From the NCBI GenBank assembly GCA_034440235.1, contig JAWXBR010000010.1:56143-120142 (forward strand): a stretch of 64,000 nucleotides of DNA, read 5' to 3'. A program made the position numbers and the translations under genes. The DNA is from JAWXBR01 sp034440235. GTDB lineage: Bacteria; Bacteroidota; Ignavibacteria; Kapaibacteriales; Kapaibacteriaceae. Under the pieces are notes generated by a model. It saw only the letters and a list, made by a program, of their open reading frames with translations. It did not search any database and was not told where the DNA came from. Below, piece after piece: positions 25,234 through 34,276 of the stretch (position 1 is the stretch's first letter; every line of letters begins with the position of its first letter).

Positions 25234-27338
25234 GCGCCAAAGGCTTCATCCTTCATGCGCGTTGCGAGTGATTGCGTCAACGCATTCGTAGCAGCGGCAA
25301 GCTTTGTCTGATCTGCCATCGTGCGATTGGTTGTCTGTACGATGAACCATGCGCGCTCGCCGCGGATCGGACCCTCAATGGCATTGATGGCTGAAGTAAA
25401 TGCTTTGTTGGTTACGAGATACTCGCCGCCATAACCAGAAAGAACGCCATTGTTCTTTACACCCTGCTGCATGTTCATCTTGAGCGTGGTGTCCATGGTA
25501 TTAATCGCACCAAAGCCGCCACTCTTGATTGCAGAGGCAACCTGATCGGCAAGCGATTTGAGTTTGTCGAGTTTTTTGCGAGGCAACAGAATAGAAGTAA
25601 TCTGGTCTTTGACGTCAGCTATAGGTTTGATGCCCGTTTCGCGTGTGTCTGTTATCTGCGCTACGACCGTGCCCATTGTTTTTACGTCTTTGCGAGTTGC
25701 GGCACCCTTTTCACTATCGAAGGCCCAGGTTGTTAGGTCGTACGAATTTAGAATTGGCTCTGAGCGCAAAAAGAGAGCAGTTTCGAGCACAGGTATTTTT
25801 AAGTCCTTACCCACCTGATCGATCGTTTCGCCGTCCTGTACCCTCTTTAACGCCTGCTGTGCCGTTGCACGAATGTGGTTGCGCGTAGTGGTCGAGAAAA
25901 TTGGCTTGACCGTCAGCTCTGAGAATTTAATTTCTTCAGTCTGTATGTCGGTGACCTTGATGAGGTGGTAGCCGAATTGTGTTTCGACCGGACCCAATAC
26001 GTCGCCAACCTTGTTGCCATCGGCGAAGAGGGCGTTCTTGAACGGCTCGACCAACGGACTGTTCTTGCTCATGTAGTCGAGGTCGCCGCCCTTTTGCTTA
26101 GAGCCTGGATCGCCCGAATACTGATACGCCAAAAGAGTGAAATCTTCACCCTTTCTAATACGCGCCAAGATTTTCTCGGCTTCTGCCTTTGTCGAGTCTT
26201 TGTTCGGCTTCATCGAGATGAGGATATGACTTGCGCGAATGGAAGGGTTGTCAGTGCGACGACCGTCTAAACGGATGTATGTGATGCCTGCGTCGGTTTG
26301 CAGCGGACCAAATACTTCGCGCTCATTTAGCGATTGCAGTACTGTAAGTAGATTTTGATCGACCTTCGATGGTGACATGAAGTCGTGTTCGGTGCCGTTT
26401 GCCTGGCTCAGCTCGATCGAGAATACCGAGTCTCTCTTTTCGGGTGTACTCTGTGCATTGATATTCTCCTGTACACGAGTCGAACGTTTGTAAGCATTTT
26501 GAGTGTCCTTCAATGCAGGAACTGCGGCAAAGGACATGTATTTGATTCTGCGTGACGGTTTCTGCTCGTACGCATCCTTGTGAATCTCGTAGTATTCATT
26601 GATGTCGGCATCGGATACGCTGACTTCTGAATCCTGTACGCGTTTTACATCGATTGCAACAAAGTTTACATCGGCTATGCTGTTCTCCACCGTGTAATTC
26701 CACGCAGCGTACGTTGGTGATACTGCCGTTGCAGCAGCGGTTATCGTTGAACTCAATGCGTCGCGAAGTTTTGCGAATCGTATTCTGTCTTCGAGGTCCA
26801 TCGGCAGAAGTTGAATCTGACGCACACGGCGTTCCATTTCTTCCCTAGGAAGATTGGCAGCCTCTAGTCGCTCGATGTATTTATCAGGCGTAAGCAGCAC
26901 TTCTTCGTAGATAGCGCGATTAAAGCCGTTTGCAGAGTCAGGGAACATCTGACGAATATCAGCTGGTGGATTAACGAGCAAAGCCTCGCGTAATTCGTCG
27001 GCAGTTAACACAATGCCGAGCTTTTCAGCTTCTTGCTGCAAAATCAACTCAGAGACCATCATGTCGTAGACCTGCTGACGAATTGCTTCGTCGTCGATCT
27101 CTGCATTCGCGTCGTTGAGTTTCTGTTGCGCAATTGTGCGCTGCACACGCATTTCGTATTCGGCAACTGTTACGACGTCGCCATTTACCTTAAATGCCGT
27201 CATCTTATCGGCTGTTTGAGGTGTACGCGTCATTGAGTCGCAGCTCGAGTCCTGAATCACCATAAAGGCGATAAACAATACTGCGATTACCCCGAGTAGG
27301 AGAGGCGAAATCTGTCGGATCTTGGTGATAGCACCCAT
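25170..27338 (-). CDS. PpiD/SurA-like periplasmic folding factor with parvulin domain
   Basis: A 722 aa product. One N-terminal membrane anchor (SPLLLGVIAVLFIAFMVI) is followed by a SurA_N-like helical chaperone part (about 45-200). A parvulin-type prolyl isomerase domain lies near residues 365-470 (RASHILISMK … GEDFTLLAYQYSGDPGSKQKGGDLDYM … FGYHLIKV), then a C-terminal helical part. Such proteins sit on the periplasmic face of the inner membrane and assist outer-membrane and exported proteins, plausible here given the many T9SS and barrel clients. First gene of a run with hpnC and hpnD. Divergent from the ParB-like gene. Confidence 0.9.
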   Translation of the reverse strand: MGAITKIRQISPLLLGVIAVLFIAFMVIQDSSCDSMTRTPQTADKMTAFKVNGDVVTVAEYEMRVQRTIAQQKLNDANAEIDDEAIRQQVYDMMVSELILQQEAEKLGIVLTADELREALLVNPPADIRQMFPDSANGFNRAIYEEVLLTPDKYIERLEAANLPREEMERRVRQIQLLPMDLEDRIRFAKLRDALSSTITAAATAVSPTYAAWNYTVENSIADVNFVAIDVKRVQDSEVSVSDADINEYYEIHKDAYEQKPSRRIKYMSFAAVPALKDTQNAYKRSTRVQENINAQSTPEKRDSVFSIELSQANGTEHDFMSPSKVDQNLLTVLQSLNEREVFGPLQTDAGITYIRLDGRRTDNPSIRASHILISMKPNKDSTKAEAEKILARIRKGEDFTLLAYQYSGDPGSKQKGGDLDYMSKNSPLVEPFKNALFADGNKVGDVLGPVETQFGYHLIKVTDIQTEEIKFSELTVKPIFSTTTRNHIRATAQQALKRVQDGETIDQVGKDLKIPVLETALFLRSEPILNSYDLTTWAFDSEKGAATRKDVKTMGTVVAQITDTRETGIKPIADVKDQITSILLPRKKLDKLKSLADQVASAIKSGGFGAINTMDTTLKMNMQQGVKNNGVLSGYGGEYLVTNKAFTSAINAIEGPIRGERAWFIVQTTNRTMADQTKLAAATNALTQSLATRMKDEAFGAWFQKVRDNADIVDERNKERQ

Positions 27339-27401
27339 GTGTTCTCTTTTGCTTCAGTTAAAACGAAACCACAAAAATACCACTATCCAGTAATTTGTGG
27401 T

Positions 27402-28331
27402 ATGGATCATCGCGACCTCGACTTACGCATCGTCGCCCGAGAGGACGTTTTGCTGCACGAACAGACCGACCCACAACGCGTGGAACGGCTTGTTCAGGCG
27501 CTTCGGAACGATTCTTTCCTGCGCAATCCGCCTGTAGTTGCCCAGGCTGGAGACTTGTATGTGGTGCTCGACGGAGCCACCAGAACGACTGCACTAACTG
27601 CTCTCGACTGCCGCCACCTCGTTGTGCAGGTGGTTCCGTATGCCACACATGTGAAGCTCGAAGCATGGTATCACCTCCTGCCGCAATCAACTGCTACCGA
27701 GGTGATTAAGGGGCTGCGAAGCGCAGAAGGGGCCGTACGTGTTGAAGGAGCTGTAGGTTTTGAGAGGGCTGTAGGTTTTGAGAGGGCTGTAGGTTTTGAG
27801 AGGACTGTAGGTTTTGAGAGGGCTGTAGGTTTTGAGAGGGCTGTAGGTTTTGAGAGGGCTGTAGGTTTTGATGAAGTGCGCCGTGCGCTCGACAAGCGAG
27901 AGGCAATCGCTGCTGTAGTTGTTAGCGAGACAGAAGGTTATCTCGTTCACGCAAGTGCGGCCGATGCCAACACAGCATTACGCGCATTGGTGCATTCCTA
28001 CGGAAGCTTCGGTGAAGTACATCGCATTGTTCACGACGATCTTCAACGCGTTGTGCGATTGGAAGAATCTGTAGGTGCTGTTGTGGTGTTCCCGGCTTGG
28101 AAACCCGACGAAATTGTCCGGGCAGCAACAACAAACGATTTGCTCCCCGCGGGAATTACGCGCCATGTAATCCCCGGACGTGCTCTAAATATTAATGTGT
28201 CGTTGGATATTCTACAGCTTGAGTCGACTCTAGAGGCAAAGGCAGAATGGCTCGACAGATGGTTAACGCAAAAGATCATGGCGAAAAAGGTCCGTTTCTA
28301 TCATGAATCTGTGTTTGTATTCGATGATTAG
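27402..28331 (+). CDS. ParB/SbnI (SerK)-like protein with an internal hexapeptide repeat
   Basis: A 309 aa product from ATG 27402; a GTG at 27339 abuts the ATG of the divergent gene and is less likely. The N-terminal 100 residues match the SbnI/SerK branch of ParB-like folds: VLLHEQTDPQRVERLVQAL, LRNPPVVA, VVLDGATRTTALTAL, VVQVVPY and a W near residue 87. Known members are free-serine kinases or siderophore-gene regulators. A low-complexity insert of seven AVGFER-like units (27,750-27,870) sits between the N-terminal domain and the C-terminal domain (EAIAAVVVSETEGYLVHA…FPAWKPDEIVRAATTNDLLPAGITRHVIPGRALNINVSL), which also fits that family. Serine kinase function is inferred only from fold. Confidence 0.65.
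   Translation: MDHRDLDLRIVAREDVLLHEQTDPQRVERLVQALRNDSFLRNPPVVAQAGDLYVVLDGATRTTALTALDCRHLVVQVVPYATHVKLEAWYHLLPQSTATEVIKGLRSAEGAVRVEGAVGFERAVGFERAVGFERTVGFERAVGFERAVGFERAVGFDEVRRALDKREAIAAVVVSETEGYLVHASAADANTALRALVHSYGSFGEVHRIVHDDLQRVVRLEESVGAVVVFPAWKPDEIVRAATTNDLLPAGITRHVIPGRALNINVSLDILQLESTLEAKAEWLDRWLTQKIMAKKVRFYHESVFVFDD
27750..27875 (+). repeat. 18-bp in-frame tandem repeat, seven copies
   Basis: Unit GCTGTAGGTTTTGAGAGG, coding AVGFER, at 27750 and every 18 bp; one unit has A for G (Thr for Ala), and the last reads into FDEV. Near identity of units points to recent expansion and likely copy-number variation that keeps the frame. Confidence 0.92.
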
Positions 28332-28396
28332 GATAGTCTTGTGATTTTTAGTGCATGTGAGTACTAATGCTTGTTGATTTCTAATGCAGGAATTCG

Positions 28397-29260
28397 ATGA
28401 TTACTATAGGTCCGTATAAAGTCGACGTGTTGGAAACTGGACGCTTTGCTCTCGATGGTGGGGCGATGTTTGGAGTAGTGCCGAAACCGCTCTGGGAACG
28501 CGCATACACACATGCAGACATGCGCAACCGCATCCCAATGGCCGCAAAAGCATTGCTGCTGCGTTCAGAAGAGCGCACGATTGTTGTCGACACGGGCAAC
28601 AGTCCCTTCATGCATACTAAACTTCTTGACATCTATGGTATCGATTTCGGTACGTACACCATCGAACAATCATTACATGCACTCGGTGTGCGTGCAGAAG
28701 ATGTAACCGATGTCATCCTCACACACTTGCACTTCGATCATGTTGGTGGTGCCATCGTTAAGAATGCAGCGGGGGAATCGGTGCCTCGTTTTCCAAACGC
28801 ATGGTACCACGTGCAGAAAGAACATTTCGATTGGGCGAGTGCGCCGACAGAAAAAGATCGTGCATCGTTCATGCCTGAAATGTATTTGCCTCTCATCGAA
28901 CACGGGAGGCTTGAGTTCTTAGATGGTCCGGGCGAACTCTTTCCAATGGTACATGTCGATCTTGCGTTTGGACACACCGCAGCCCTACAGACTGTGCGTG
29001 TTTCCGACGGAGCGAACACAGTGTATTATCCAGCAGACCTTATGCCAACGGGCGCACATATCGGTATTGCCTATGGCATGGGCTACGACAACTTTCCGCT
29101 TACGACCATGGCGGAGAAGAAAAAGATCTTACCCGTCATTGTCGACGAGCAATGGCTTGTGGTCTTCGAACATGACGCATTGCGTCAGTCCGCTACCGTT
29201 GTCATGGGCGACAGAGGACCGATGCTCGGACCCGAAGTCTCGATCACAGATGCACCATGA
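28397..29260 (+). CDS. Metallo-beta-lactamase-fold hydrolase
   Basis: A 287 aa cytosolic product. The metal motif THLHFDHVGG supplies H110, H112, D114 and H115; a downstream His in FGHTAALQ, Asp in YYPADLMP and His in FEHDA complete the usual di-zinc set. The start PYKVDVLETGRFALDGGAMFGVVPK resembles the quorum-quenching/lactonase-like and glyoxalase-II-like branch. Substrate not determinable. Followed after 27 bp by a small Rieske protein on the same strand. Confidence 0.88.
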   Translation: MITIGPYKVDVLETGRFALDGGAMFGVVPKPLWERAYTHADMRNRIPMAAKALLLRSEERTIVVDTGNSPFMHTKLLDIYGIDFGTYTIEQSLHALGVRAEDVTDVILTHLHFDHVGGAIVKNAAGESVPRFPNAWYHVQKEHFDWASAPTEKDRASFMPEMYLPLIEHGRLEFLDGPGELFPMVHVDLAFGHTAALQTVRVSDGANTVYYPADLMPTGAHIGIAYGMGYDNFPLTTMAEKKKILPVIVDEQWLVVFEHDALRQSATVVMGDRGPMLGPEVSITDAP

Positions 29261-29287
29261 CTACACAACTGCAATGCGAAGGCTACG

Positions 29288-29653
29288 ATGTTTAGCGAAC
29301 GTCCAGAACGCACTGTCGATGGTGTACGTTGGGTACGCCTGTGTCGTTCAATCGATGTTGTTGAGCGGAGGGGCTTTCGCGTAGAGCTAGACTGGGACAC
29401 CGACATCGCTTTATTTCGTGTTGCAGGCGTTGCTCGTGCCGTGAGCAATGTGTGTCCGCATAAACGTGCGGCAATGATCTACGACGGCTTTATCGAAAAC
29501 GGTACTGTACAATGTCCGTTACACGGCTGGACGTATGACATCTGCACCGGCGACTCCATCATAGGTGCAAGCCGCCTTGCTGTCTATAAGGTGCTCGAGG
29601 AGCAAGGCTGGGTGTGGGTAACGCCGATAGCTACTTCGGTGACGCCACGGTAA
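29288..29653 (+). CDS. Small Rieske [2Fe-2S] ferredoxin
   Basis: A 121 aa product with one Rieske centre: C56-x-H58 (CPHKRA) and C76-x2-H79 (CPLHGW). The size and NirD/dioxygenase-ferredoxin form suggest a soluble electron carrier. Probably cotranscribed with the metallo-hydrolase upstream. Its last 23 bp overlap the 3' end of the convergent PASTA gene. The partner oxygenase is not adjacent; a Rieske-type oxygenase lies at 60,947-62,134. Confidence 0.9.
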   Translation: MFSERPERTVDGVRWVRLCRSIDVVERRGFRVELDWDTDIALFRVAGVARAVSNVCPHKRAAMIYDGFIENGTVQCPLHGWTYDICTGDSIIGASRLAVYKVLEEQGWVWVTPIATSVTPR

Positions 29654-30353
29654 TGTGCACAGCGGTATTCGGCTGCACGAGTGAGTCGGGCTCTGGCACT
29701 TGAAAGAGAATTGAATTCTCATCAAATGCATCGGTGGGTTTGTAGGTAATCTTTCCGAGTGTGAGGCCAGATTGTGCAAGTATGGCTTTTGCTTCGTCTA
29801 GTGTTAGGCTGCCGAGGTCGGGCGTGTGAACACCGTTAGACCCTTGCGAAATAACAAGTGTCACCGAAGATCCTGCCGGCACATCTGCGTCATGGTCGAC
29901 ACTTTGTGCGATGATGCGGTGGTTTTCGACACTGTCATTGAATTCAAATTCTACACTCTCGACCTGCAAGCCGACGCGCATGAGCGCAAGGCGCGCATCG
30001 CGGAGGCTTAGCCCCCTAACAGATGGCATGCGAACGGTTTCGATGCCGCGACTTACGGTAAGATAGATGCGACGTCCACTTTTAACCTGCGCGCCTGCGT
30101 AGGGCATCTGCGACAGCACACGTCCCTTAGGAATTTTTTCGCTGTACTGTAGGCGCGGTTCCATAACCTGTAGCTCGAGTGCACGCAGCGTTTCTTTTGC
30201 GAACTCGACGTCCTTGCCAGCAAGGTTTGGCACACTTAACACAGGCGACGCCTGCACCACTGCAGGTAGCACAAAGCGGTCTGCGATGATTAAGAGGGCG
30301 AGTCCACCAAGGACCCAAAGTCCGACAATGTATCCAACACGTTTCCACGTCAT
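29631..30353 (-). CDS. Membrane-anchored protein with three PASTA domains
   Basis: A 240 aa product from ATG 30353 (MTWKRVGYIVG); the longer frame to 30542 runs into the divergent gene. One membrane helix (VGYIVGLWVLGGLALLIIAD) is followed by three PASTA repeats: VPNLAGKDVEFAKETL, MPSVRGLSLRDARLAL and TPDLGSLTLDEAKAIL, each ending in a V-x-L-x-VS-x-G type strand. PASTA domains bind peptidoglycan or beta-lactams in Ser/Thr kinases and PBPs; here no kinase or transpeptidase domain is attached. It probably sits on the periplasmic side. Convergent overlap with the Rieske gene. Confidence 0.88.
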   Translation of the reverse strand: MTWKRVGYIVGLWVLGGLALLIIADRFVLPAVVQASPVLSVPNLAGKDVEFAKETLRALELQVMEPRLQYSEKIPKGRVLSQMPYAGAQVKSGRRIYLTVSRGIETVRMPSVRGLSLRDARLALMRVGLQVESVEFEFNDSVENHRIIAQSVDHDADVPAGSSVTLVISQGSNGVHTPDLGSLTLDEAKAILAQSGLTLGKITYKPTDAFDENSILFQVPEPDSLVQPNTAVHITVASPK

Positions 30354-30425
30354 GTAGCAAATTAGGAAGTCCGGTGGTTTGCACGTCTCTCGCGGTTCAA
30401 CCCTTCTAATTCTGTATTGTTGGCA

Positions 30426-31448
30426 ATGGAGCATTTGTACAAAGCAGCGGCCGAAGCACTCACGGGTGCACAGAACGTAGTAATAACGGCGCACATCAAT
30501 CCCGATGGCGATGCAGTGGGGAGCACACTTGGATTGTACCACGCTTTGAAGTCCAAGGGTAAGTCGGTGCGGGTGGTGCTGCCAACACCCGTTCCAACGA
30601 CGATGTCGTGGATGCCAGGAGCCGAAGTGATAGAGGTGTTCAGTCTTAATCCTGCACTCACACTTGAGGGCGCTGACACAATCGTGGTGCTCGATCTTAA
30701 TTCGGTATCGCGATTGCAGGATTTTGGAAAACTTATTTCAGCAACCATCGCCGCGTCGCGTGCTCAGGCAAATACGGGCGTTCACAGACTCGTGCACATC
30801 ATTAACATCGATCATCACACCGAGCCAGAAGATTTTGCTGATGTGCAACTGGTTGATACTACAGCAGCGGCAACGTGCCAAATGTTGGTCGAGGTATTGC
30901 GGCACATGCCAGAGGTTACGATTTCCGCCGATTGTGCGACGTGTTTGTATACGGGCATTATGACGGATACGGGTAGCTTTCACTTTCCACGGACAACGGC
31001 AGCGTTGCACCGCGTCGTGGCTCACTTGATTGAACGCGGTGCCGATCCTGTAATGGTATATGACAATGTTTACAATCATTCGCCGGTAGCACGAATGCGC
31101 ATGCTCGGATTTGCATTGTCGTCGATGACAACACATTATGCCGGACGTGTCTGTATCATGATGATTCGGCTCGAAGACATGCAGCGCTTTGGCTGCACGA
31201 TAGACGATGTCGAAGGTTACGTACACAACACACTAGCAGTCGATGGCGTCGAGGTTGGTATTATGCTCGTTGAGCTTCCGTCAGAAATAAAGTGTTCGTT
31301 CAGGTCGAAGGGTGACGTGTACGTAAACGAACTAGCCAAGCAGTTCGGAGGTGGGGGACACGTTTATGCGGCAGGTGCGCGAGTTAAAAATCAAACATTG
31401 CAGCAAGTGCTCGATGCTGTTCTTGACAAGGCTAGTACCATACTCTAG
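30426..31448 (+). CDS. nrnA: DHH/DHHA1 phosphoesterase, NrnA-type oligoribonuclease / pAp phosphatase
   Basis: A 340 aa product. The DHH domain carries HINPDGDAVGS, VVLDLN, NIDHH and GIMTDTGSFHF; the DHHA1 domain ends with FGGGGHVYAAGARV. These are all motifs of the NrnA family, which degrades 2-5 nt RNAs and dephosphorylates pAp in bacteria that lack Orn. ATG 30426 is chosen over TTGs at 30417 and 30420. Confidence 0.9.
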   Translation: MEHLYKAAAEALTGAQNVVITAHINPDGDAVGSTLGLYHALKSKGKSVRVVLPTPVPTTMSWMPGAEVIEVFSLNPALTLEGADTIVVLDLNSVSRLQDFGKLISATIAASRAQANTGVHRLVHIINIDHHTEPEDFADVQLVDTTAAATCQMLVEVLRHMPEVTISADCATCLYTGIMTDTGSFHFPRTTAALHRVVAHLIERGADPVMVYDNVYNHSPVARMRMLGFALSSMTTHYAGRVCIMMIRLEDMQRFGCTIDDVEGYVHNTLAVDGVEVGIMLVELPSEIKCSFRSKGDVYVNELAKQFGGGGHVYAAGARVKNQTLQQVLDAVLDKASTIL

Positions 31449-31452
31449 CTTC

Positions 31453-32757
31453 TTAAACGACACACTCAATAATCGCAACGGCATCATCGATTTGTGCGCG
31501 GGTGATATTCAACGGTGGACGTAATCGCACCGAACGTGTGCCACAGCCAACGAGAATTAGACCCTTCTCGTAAGCCCCCTTCAAAACAGCCCCGCGAGCC
31601 TCTGGTGTTGGCATATCGAAGGCGCAGAACAGCCCGCGTCCGCGTGCATTCTCCAAGTGCGCTATGCGCTCCTGTAAATACGCCCCTTGTGTTGCGGCAT
31701 TCTGAACGAGGTTCTCATCGTCGATAATTTCAAGGTACTTCGTTGCTCGCACCATGTCGACAAGCGAGCCACCCCACGTAGAGTTGATGCGACTTGATGT
31801 GACAAACACATTGTCTTCGATTTCAGACAAACGTTCGCTTGCCACTATTCCACACACCTGCATCTTTTTACCGAACGCCATGATATCTGGCTTAACACCA
31901 ATGCCTTCGTGAGCCCACATCGTACCCGTGAGGCCGACGCCCGTCTGCACTTCGTCGAAGATGAGCAAGCAATCGTTTTCGTCGGCCAGCTCGCGCAGGG
32001 CTCTAAAGAATTCTGGACGAAAATGGTTGTCGCCGCCTTCACCCTGAATCGGCTCGATAATAATTGCCGCAATGTTGTCGGGGTCTTCGATGAACGCTTG
32101 CTTCATCTGCGCCACAGCATGAGCCTCTGCTTCGATTACGCGTTGGAGAACCTCATCGGTCGCTGGAAACGACATGATAGGGGGCGTGATACGGGGCCAA
32201 TTGAACTGTGGGAAAAATTTCGTCTTACTGGGGTCGGTGTTCGTAAGTGACAAGGCATACCCAGAGCGGCCGTGGAACGCACGCTCGAAGTGAATAATGC
32301 TATGTCCCTTCTCCGTGAGATGTCCTTTGGCAAAATTCTTCTGCACTTTCCAGTCAAACGCTGCTTTCAATGCATTCTCGACTGCAAGTGTGCCTCCGTC
32401 GATAAAAAACGCATAACGGAAGTGCTCAGAAATGGCAAGCTCTCGAAAGGTCTTGTCGAACGTGGCCTGATGGACATTGTAGATGTCAGAGTTTGAGGGT
32501 TTGTGCAGGGCAATACGTCCAAGGAACTCAACAAAGGCCGGGTCCGTCATGCGCGGGTGATTCATGCCTATCGGCATCGAAGCAATGCACGTAAAGAAGT
32601 CGAGGTACGCTTTGCCGGTACGTTGCTCCACCAGATAGGCCCCGTGGCTTCGCTCCATGTCTAGAATGTGCTCGAATCCGTCGACAAGCATGTTCTGACG
32701 GAGTTCGGAAAGGACGTTTTCGGGTGAAACTGCGAAGCGGGGTGTGTACGATTGCAT
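31453..32757 (-). CDS. lat: L-lysine 6-aminotransferase (PLP)
   Basis: A 434 aa class III aminotransferase. Features specific to the lysine epsilon-aminotransferase branch: KPSNSDIYNVHQATF, FFIDGGTLAVENALKAAFDWK, EPIQGEGGDNHFRPEFF, FDEVQTGVGLTGTMW and the PLP lysine in AFGKKMQVCG. It converts lysine and 2-oxoglutarate to aminoadipate semialdehyde (piperideine-6-carboxylate) and glutamate, in lysine breakdown. ATG 32757 is preferred to TTG 32763. Ends four bases from the convergent nrnA stop. Confidence 0.88.
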   Translation of the reverse strand: MQSYTPRFAVSPENVLSELRQNMLVDGFEHILDMERSHGAYLVEQRTGKAYLDFFTCIASMPIGMNHPRMTDPAFVEFLGRIALHKPSNSDIYNVHQATFDKTFRELAISEHFRYAFFIDGGTLAVENALKAAFDWKVQKNFAKGHLTEKGHSIIHFERAFHGRSGYALSLTNTDPSKTKFFPQFNWPRITPPIMSFPATDEVLQRVIEAEAHAVAQMKQAFIEDPDNIAAIIIEPIQGEGGDNHFRPEFFRALRELADENDCLLIFDEVQTGVGLTGTMWAHEGIGVKPDIMAFGKKMQVCGIVASERLSEIEDNVFVTSSRINSTWGGSLVDMVRATKYLEIIDDENLVQNAATQGAYLQERIAHLENARGRGLFCAFDMPTPEARGAVLKGAYEKGLILVGCGTRSVRLRPPLNITRAQIDDAVAIIECVV

Positions 32758-32856
32758 GTTCAAAGTTAACGCTTCCGTGTTGTATATTCGGCGGTTCTAG
32801 TAGGCATGGCAGACAAAGCAGCATAAATTGATCATCCACCGGGGATAGGAGAATAC

Positions 32857-34200
32857 ATGGCAACGAACGCTCAACACGCACCGCCGAAGGCAAGCCCCAT
32901 ACACCTTATCTTATTCTTGGTATTGGTGGCCGTCTTCTCGTTTGCATTCTACGAATTCGTGATACCGAAAGCAGTAGAAGGTGCAGTGCTTTCGCTGTTC
33001 AAACCACACGACGAAAAGCTTGCGATGCGGTTTAAGGAAGTACAACCAGGAATGTCAGCGGTCACGACCGATAAATTCGCAACGACACTTCCCGCAGGAA
33101 CGAATCTTAAAGAGTACATCAAGACCGATTATATCTTCGATTTCTCGGGCACTACCCGTTCTGAGAAACTTGATGGTTATACCAAGGGCAAGGGCGAGTG
33201 GATCGTAAAGGCAGCGGGTGAGGGTGGACTGGGTGAGTCTGCCATCATTCTTCAACAAGGGATCGGCTTCACAGTTTTGTCTATAGGCTTGGGCTTTACC
33301 ACGGCCATTTTCGTATCATTCTTTTTGCCTGTTACTATAGGTTATATGGCGCAAAAAGTTGAGCGAGAAATTCATCATACAAAATCAAAAATCAGGCTTC
33401 AGACGGGTTTCTCAGAGGAAATCGTCGATCTGCTTACCATGCCTGATGGAGATCTGGCGGCGCTCGAAGGTCACCAAGTTCGATCTGCATTCAAATTTGT
33501 GTGGGATCGTACCGCGGTGGAAGACGAGGAGACAGCGCGCGCACATGGTAAACGCCTAATCCGGTACGAAGAAGTGTTTACACCTGATGTGAACCTTGTC
33601 ATCTTCCGTCAGGAAATCCTCTATCTCCGCATCAAGGAATTTTTCTCTGACTTCGTAGTCAAGGAAATCGTTGATACCCAAAAGGGTATTGAGTGGTCGC
33701 GCAATCGTTTGAACTTCATGAAGGGGCTGCGCCTGTATATGACGCACCACTTCACAGAGAAGTACTCGAACAATGTAACTGGCCTTGCATACTTCGGCGC
33801 GGCTATCCTTATCGTCGTCATTGGTGTGCGCGGACTGAAGTTCATTCCCGCAACCAAACCGTCGCTTATTCTTGCAGCCATTTCGCTTGAAGGCATCATG
33901 CTCGCACTTCTAGCGTTTGCACTTGTCTATACAGAGGAAGAAGAACGCATCGACAAGTTGATGAAGAAGATGGAAGACGCAAACAAGAACCAGCTCGAGA
34001 CCATGAAGGACGTTGGCGAAGACATGCACAAGGTTGCCGATGCACTCGTTGGCGAGACATCAGAGATCATTAAGAAAAAGGTTGCTGATGCAATACAGGA
34101 AGCGCTGTCGAGCGACGAGAATGTCCGCAAGGTCGTATCGGAAAAGGTAGCCGAACGCATCATCATTGCCATCAGCGACTCCTTCCCTAAATCGAAGTAA
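32857..34200 (+). CDS. Integral membrane protein of unknown function with coiled-coil tail
   Basis: A 447 aa product with a good ribosome site (TAGGAGAATAC). Membrane segments near 15-38 (IHLILFLVLVAVFSFAFY), 130-160 (FTVLSIGLGFTTAIFVSFFLPVTIGYM), 310-325 (LAYFGAAILIVVIGV) and 335-360 (LILAAISLEGIMLALLAFALVYT). A cytoplasmic part between helices 2 and 3 is rich in charge. The C-terminal 85 residues form a coiled coil (EEERIDKLMKKMEDANKNQ…). No known family recognised. Stand-alone unit ended by the strong terminator at 34,240. Confidence 0.8.
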   Translation: MATNAQHAPPKASPIHLILFLVLVAVFSFAFYEFVIPKAVEGAVLSLFKPHDEKLAMRFKEVQPGMSAVTTDKFATTLPAGTNLKEYIKTDYIFDFSGTTRSEKLDGYTKGKGEWIVKAAGEGGLGESAIILQQGIGFTVLSIGLGFTTAIFVSFFLPVTIGYMAQKVEREIHHTKSKIRLQTGFSEEIVDLLTMPDGDLAALEGHQVRSAFKFVWDRTAVEDEETARAHGKRLIRYEEVFTPDVNLVIFRQEILYLRIKEFFSDFVVKEIVDTQKGIEWSRNRLNFMKGLRLYMTHHFTEKYSNNVTGLAYFGAAILIVVIGVRGLKFIPATKPSLILAAISLEGIMLALLAFALVYTEEEERIDKLMKKMEDANKNQLETMKDVGEDMHKVADALVGETSEIIKKKVADAIQEALSSDENVRKVVSEKVAERIIIAISDSFPKSK

Positions 34201-34239
34201 GTACCTGACCCTACGTAACTAAACACGATTCCCGTGGTT

Positions 34240-34276
34240 GTGCCGTGATACCCCTTTGTATCACGGCACTTTTTTT
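34240..34276 (+). terminator. Strong rho-independent terminator
   Basis: Perfect 12-bp stem GTGCCGTGATAC / GTATCACGGCAC (34240-34251 with 34258-34269) followed by seven T at 34270-34276. The next start codon is the ATG immediately after the T-run. Confidence 0.92.
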
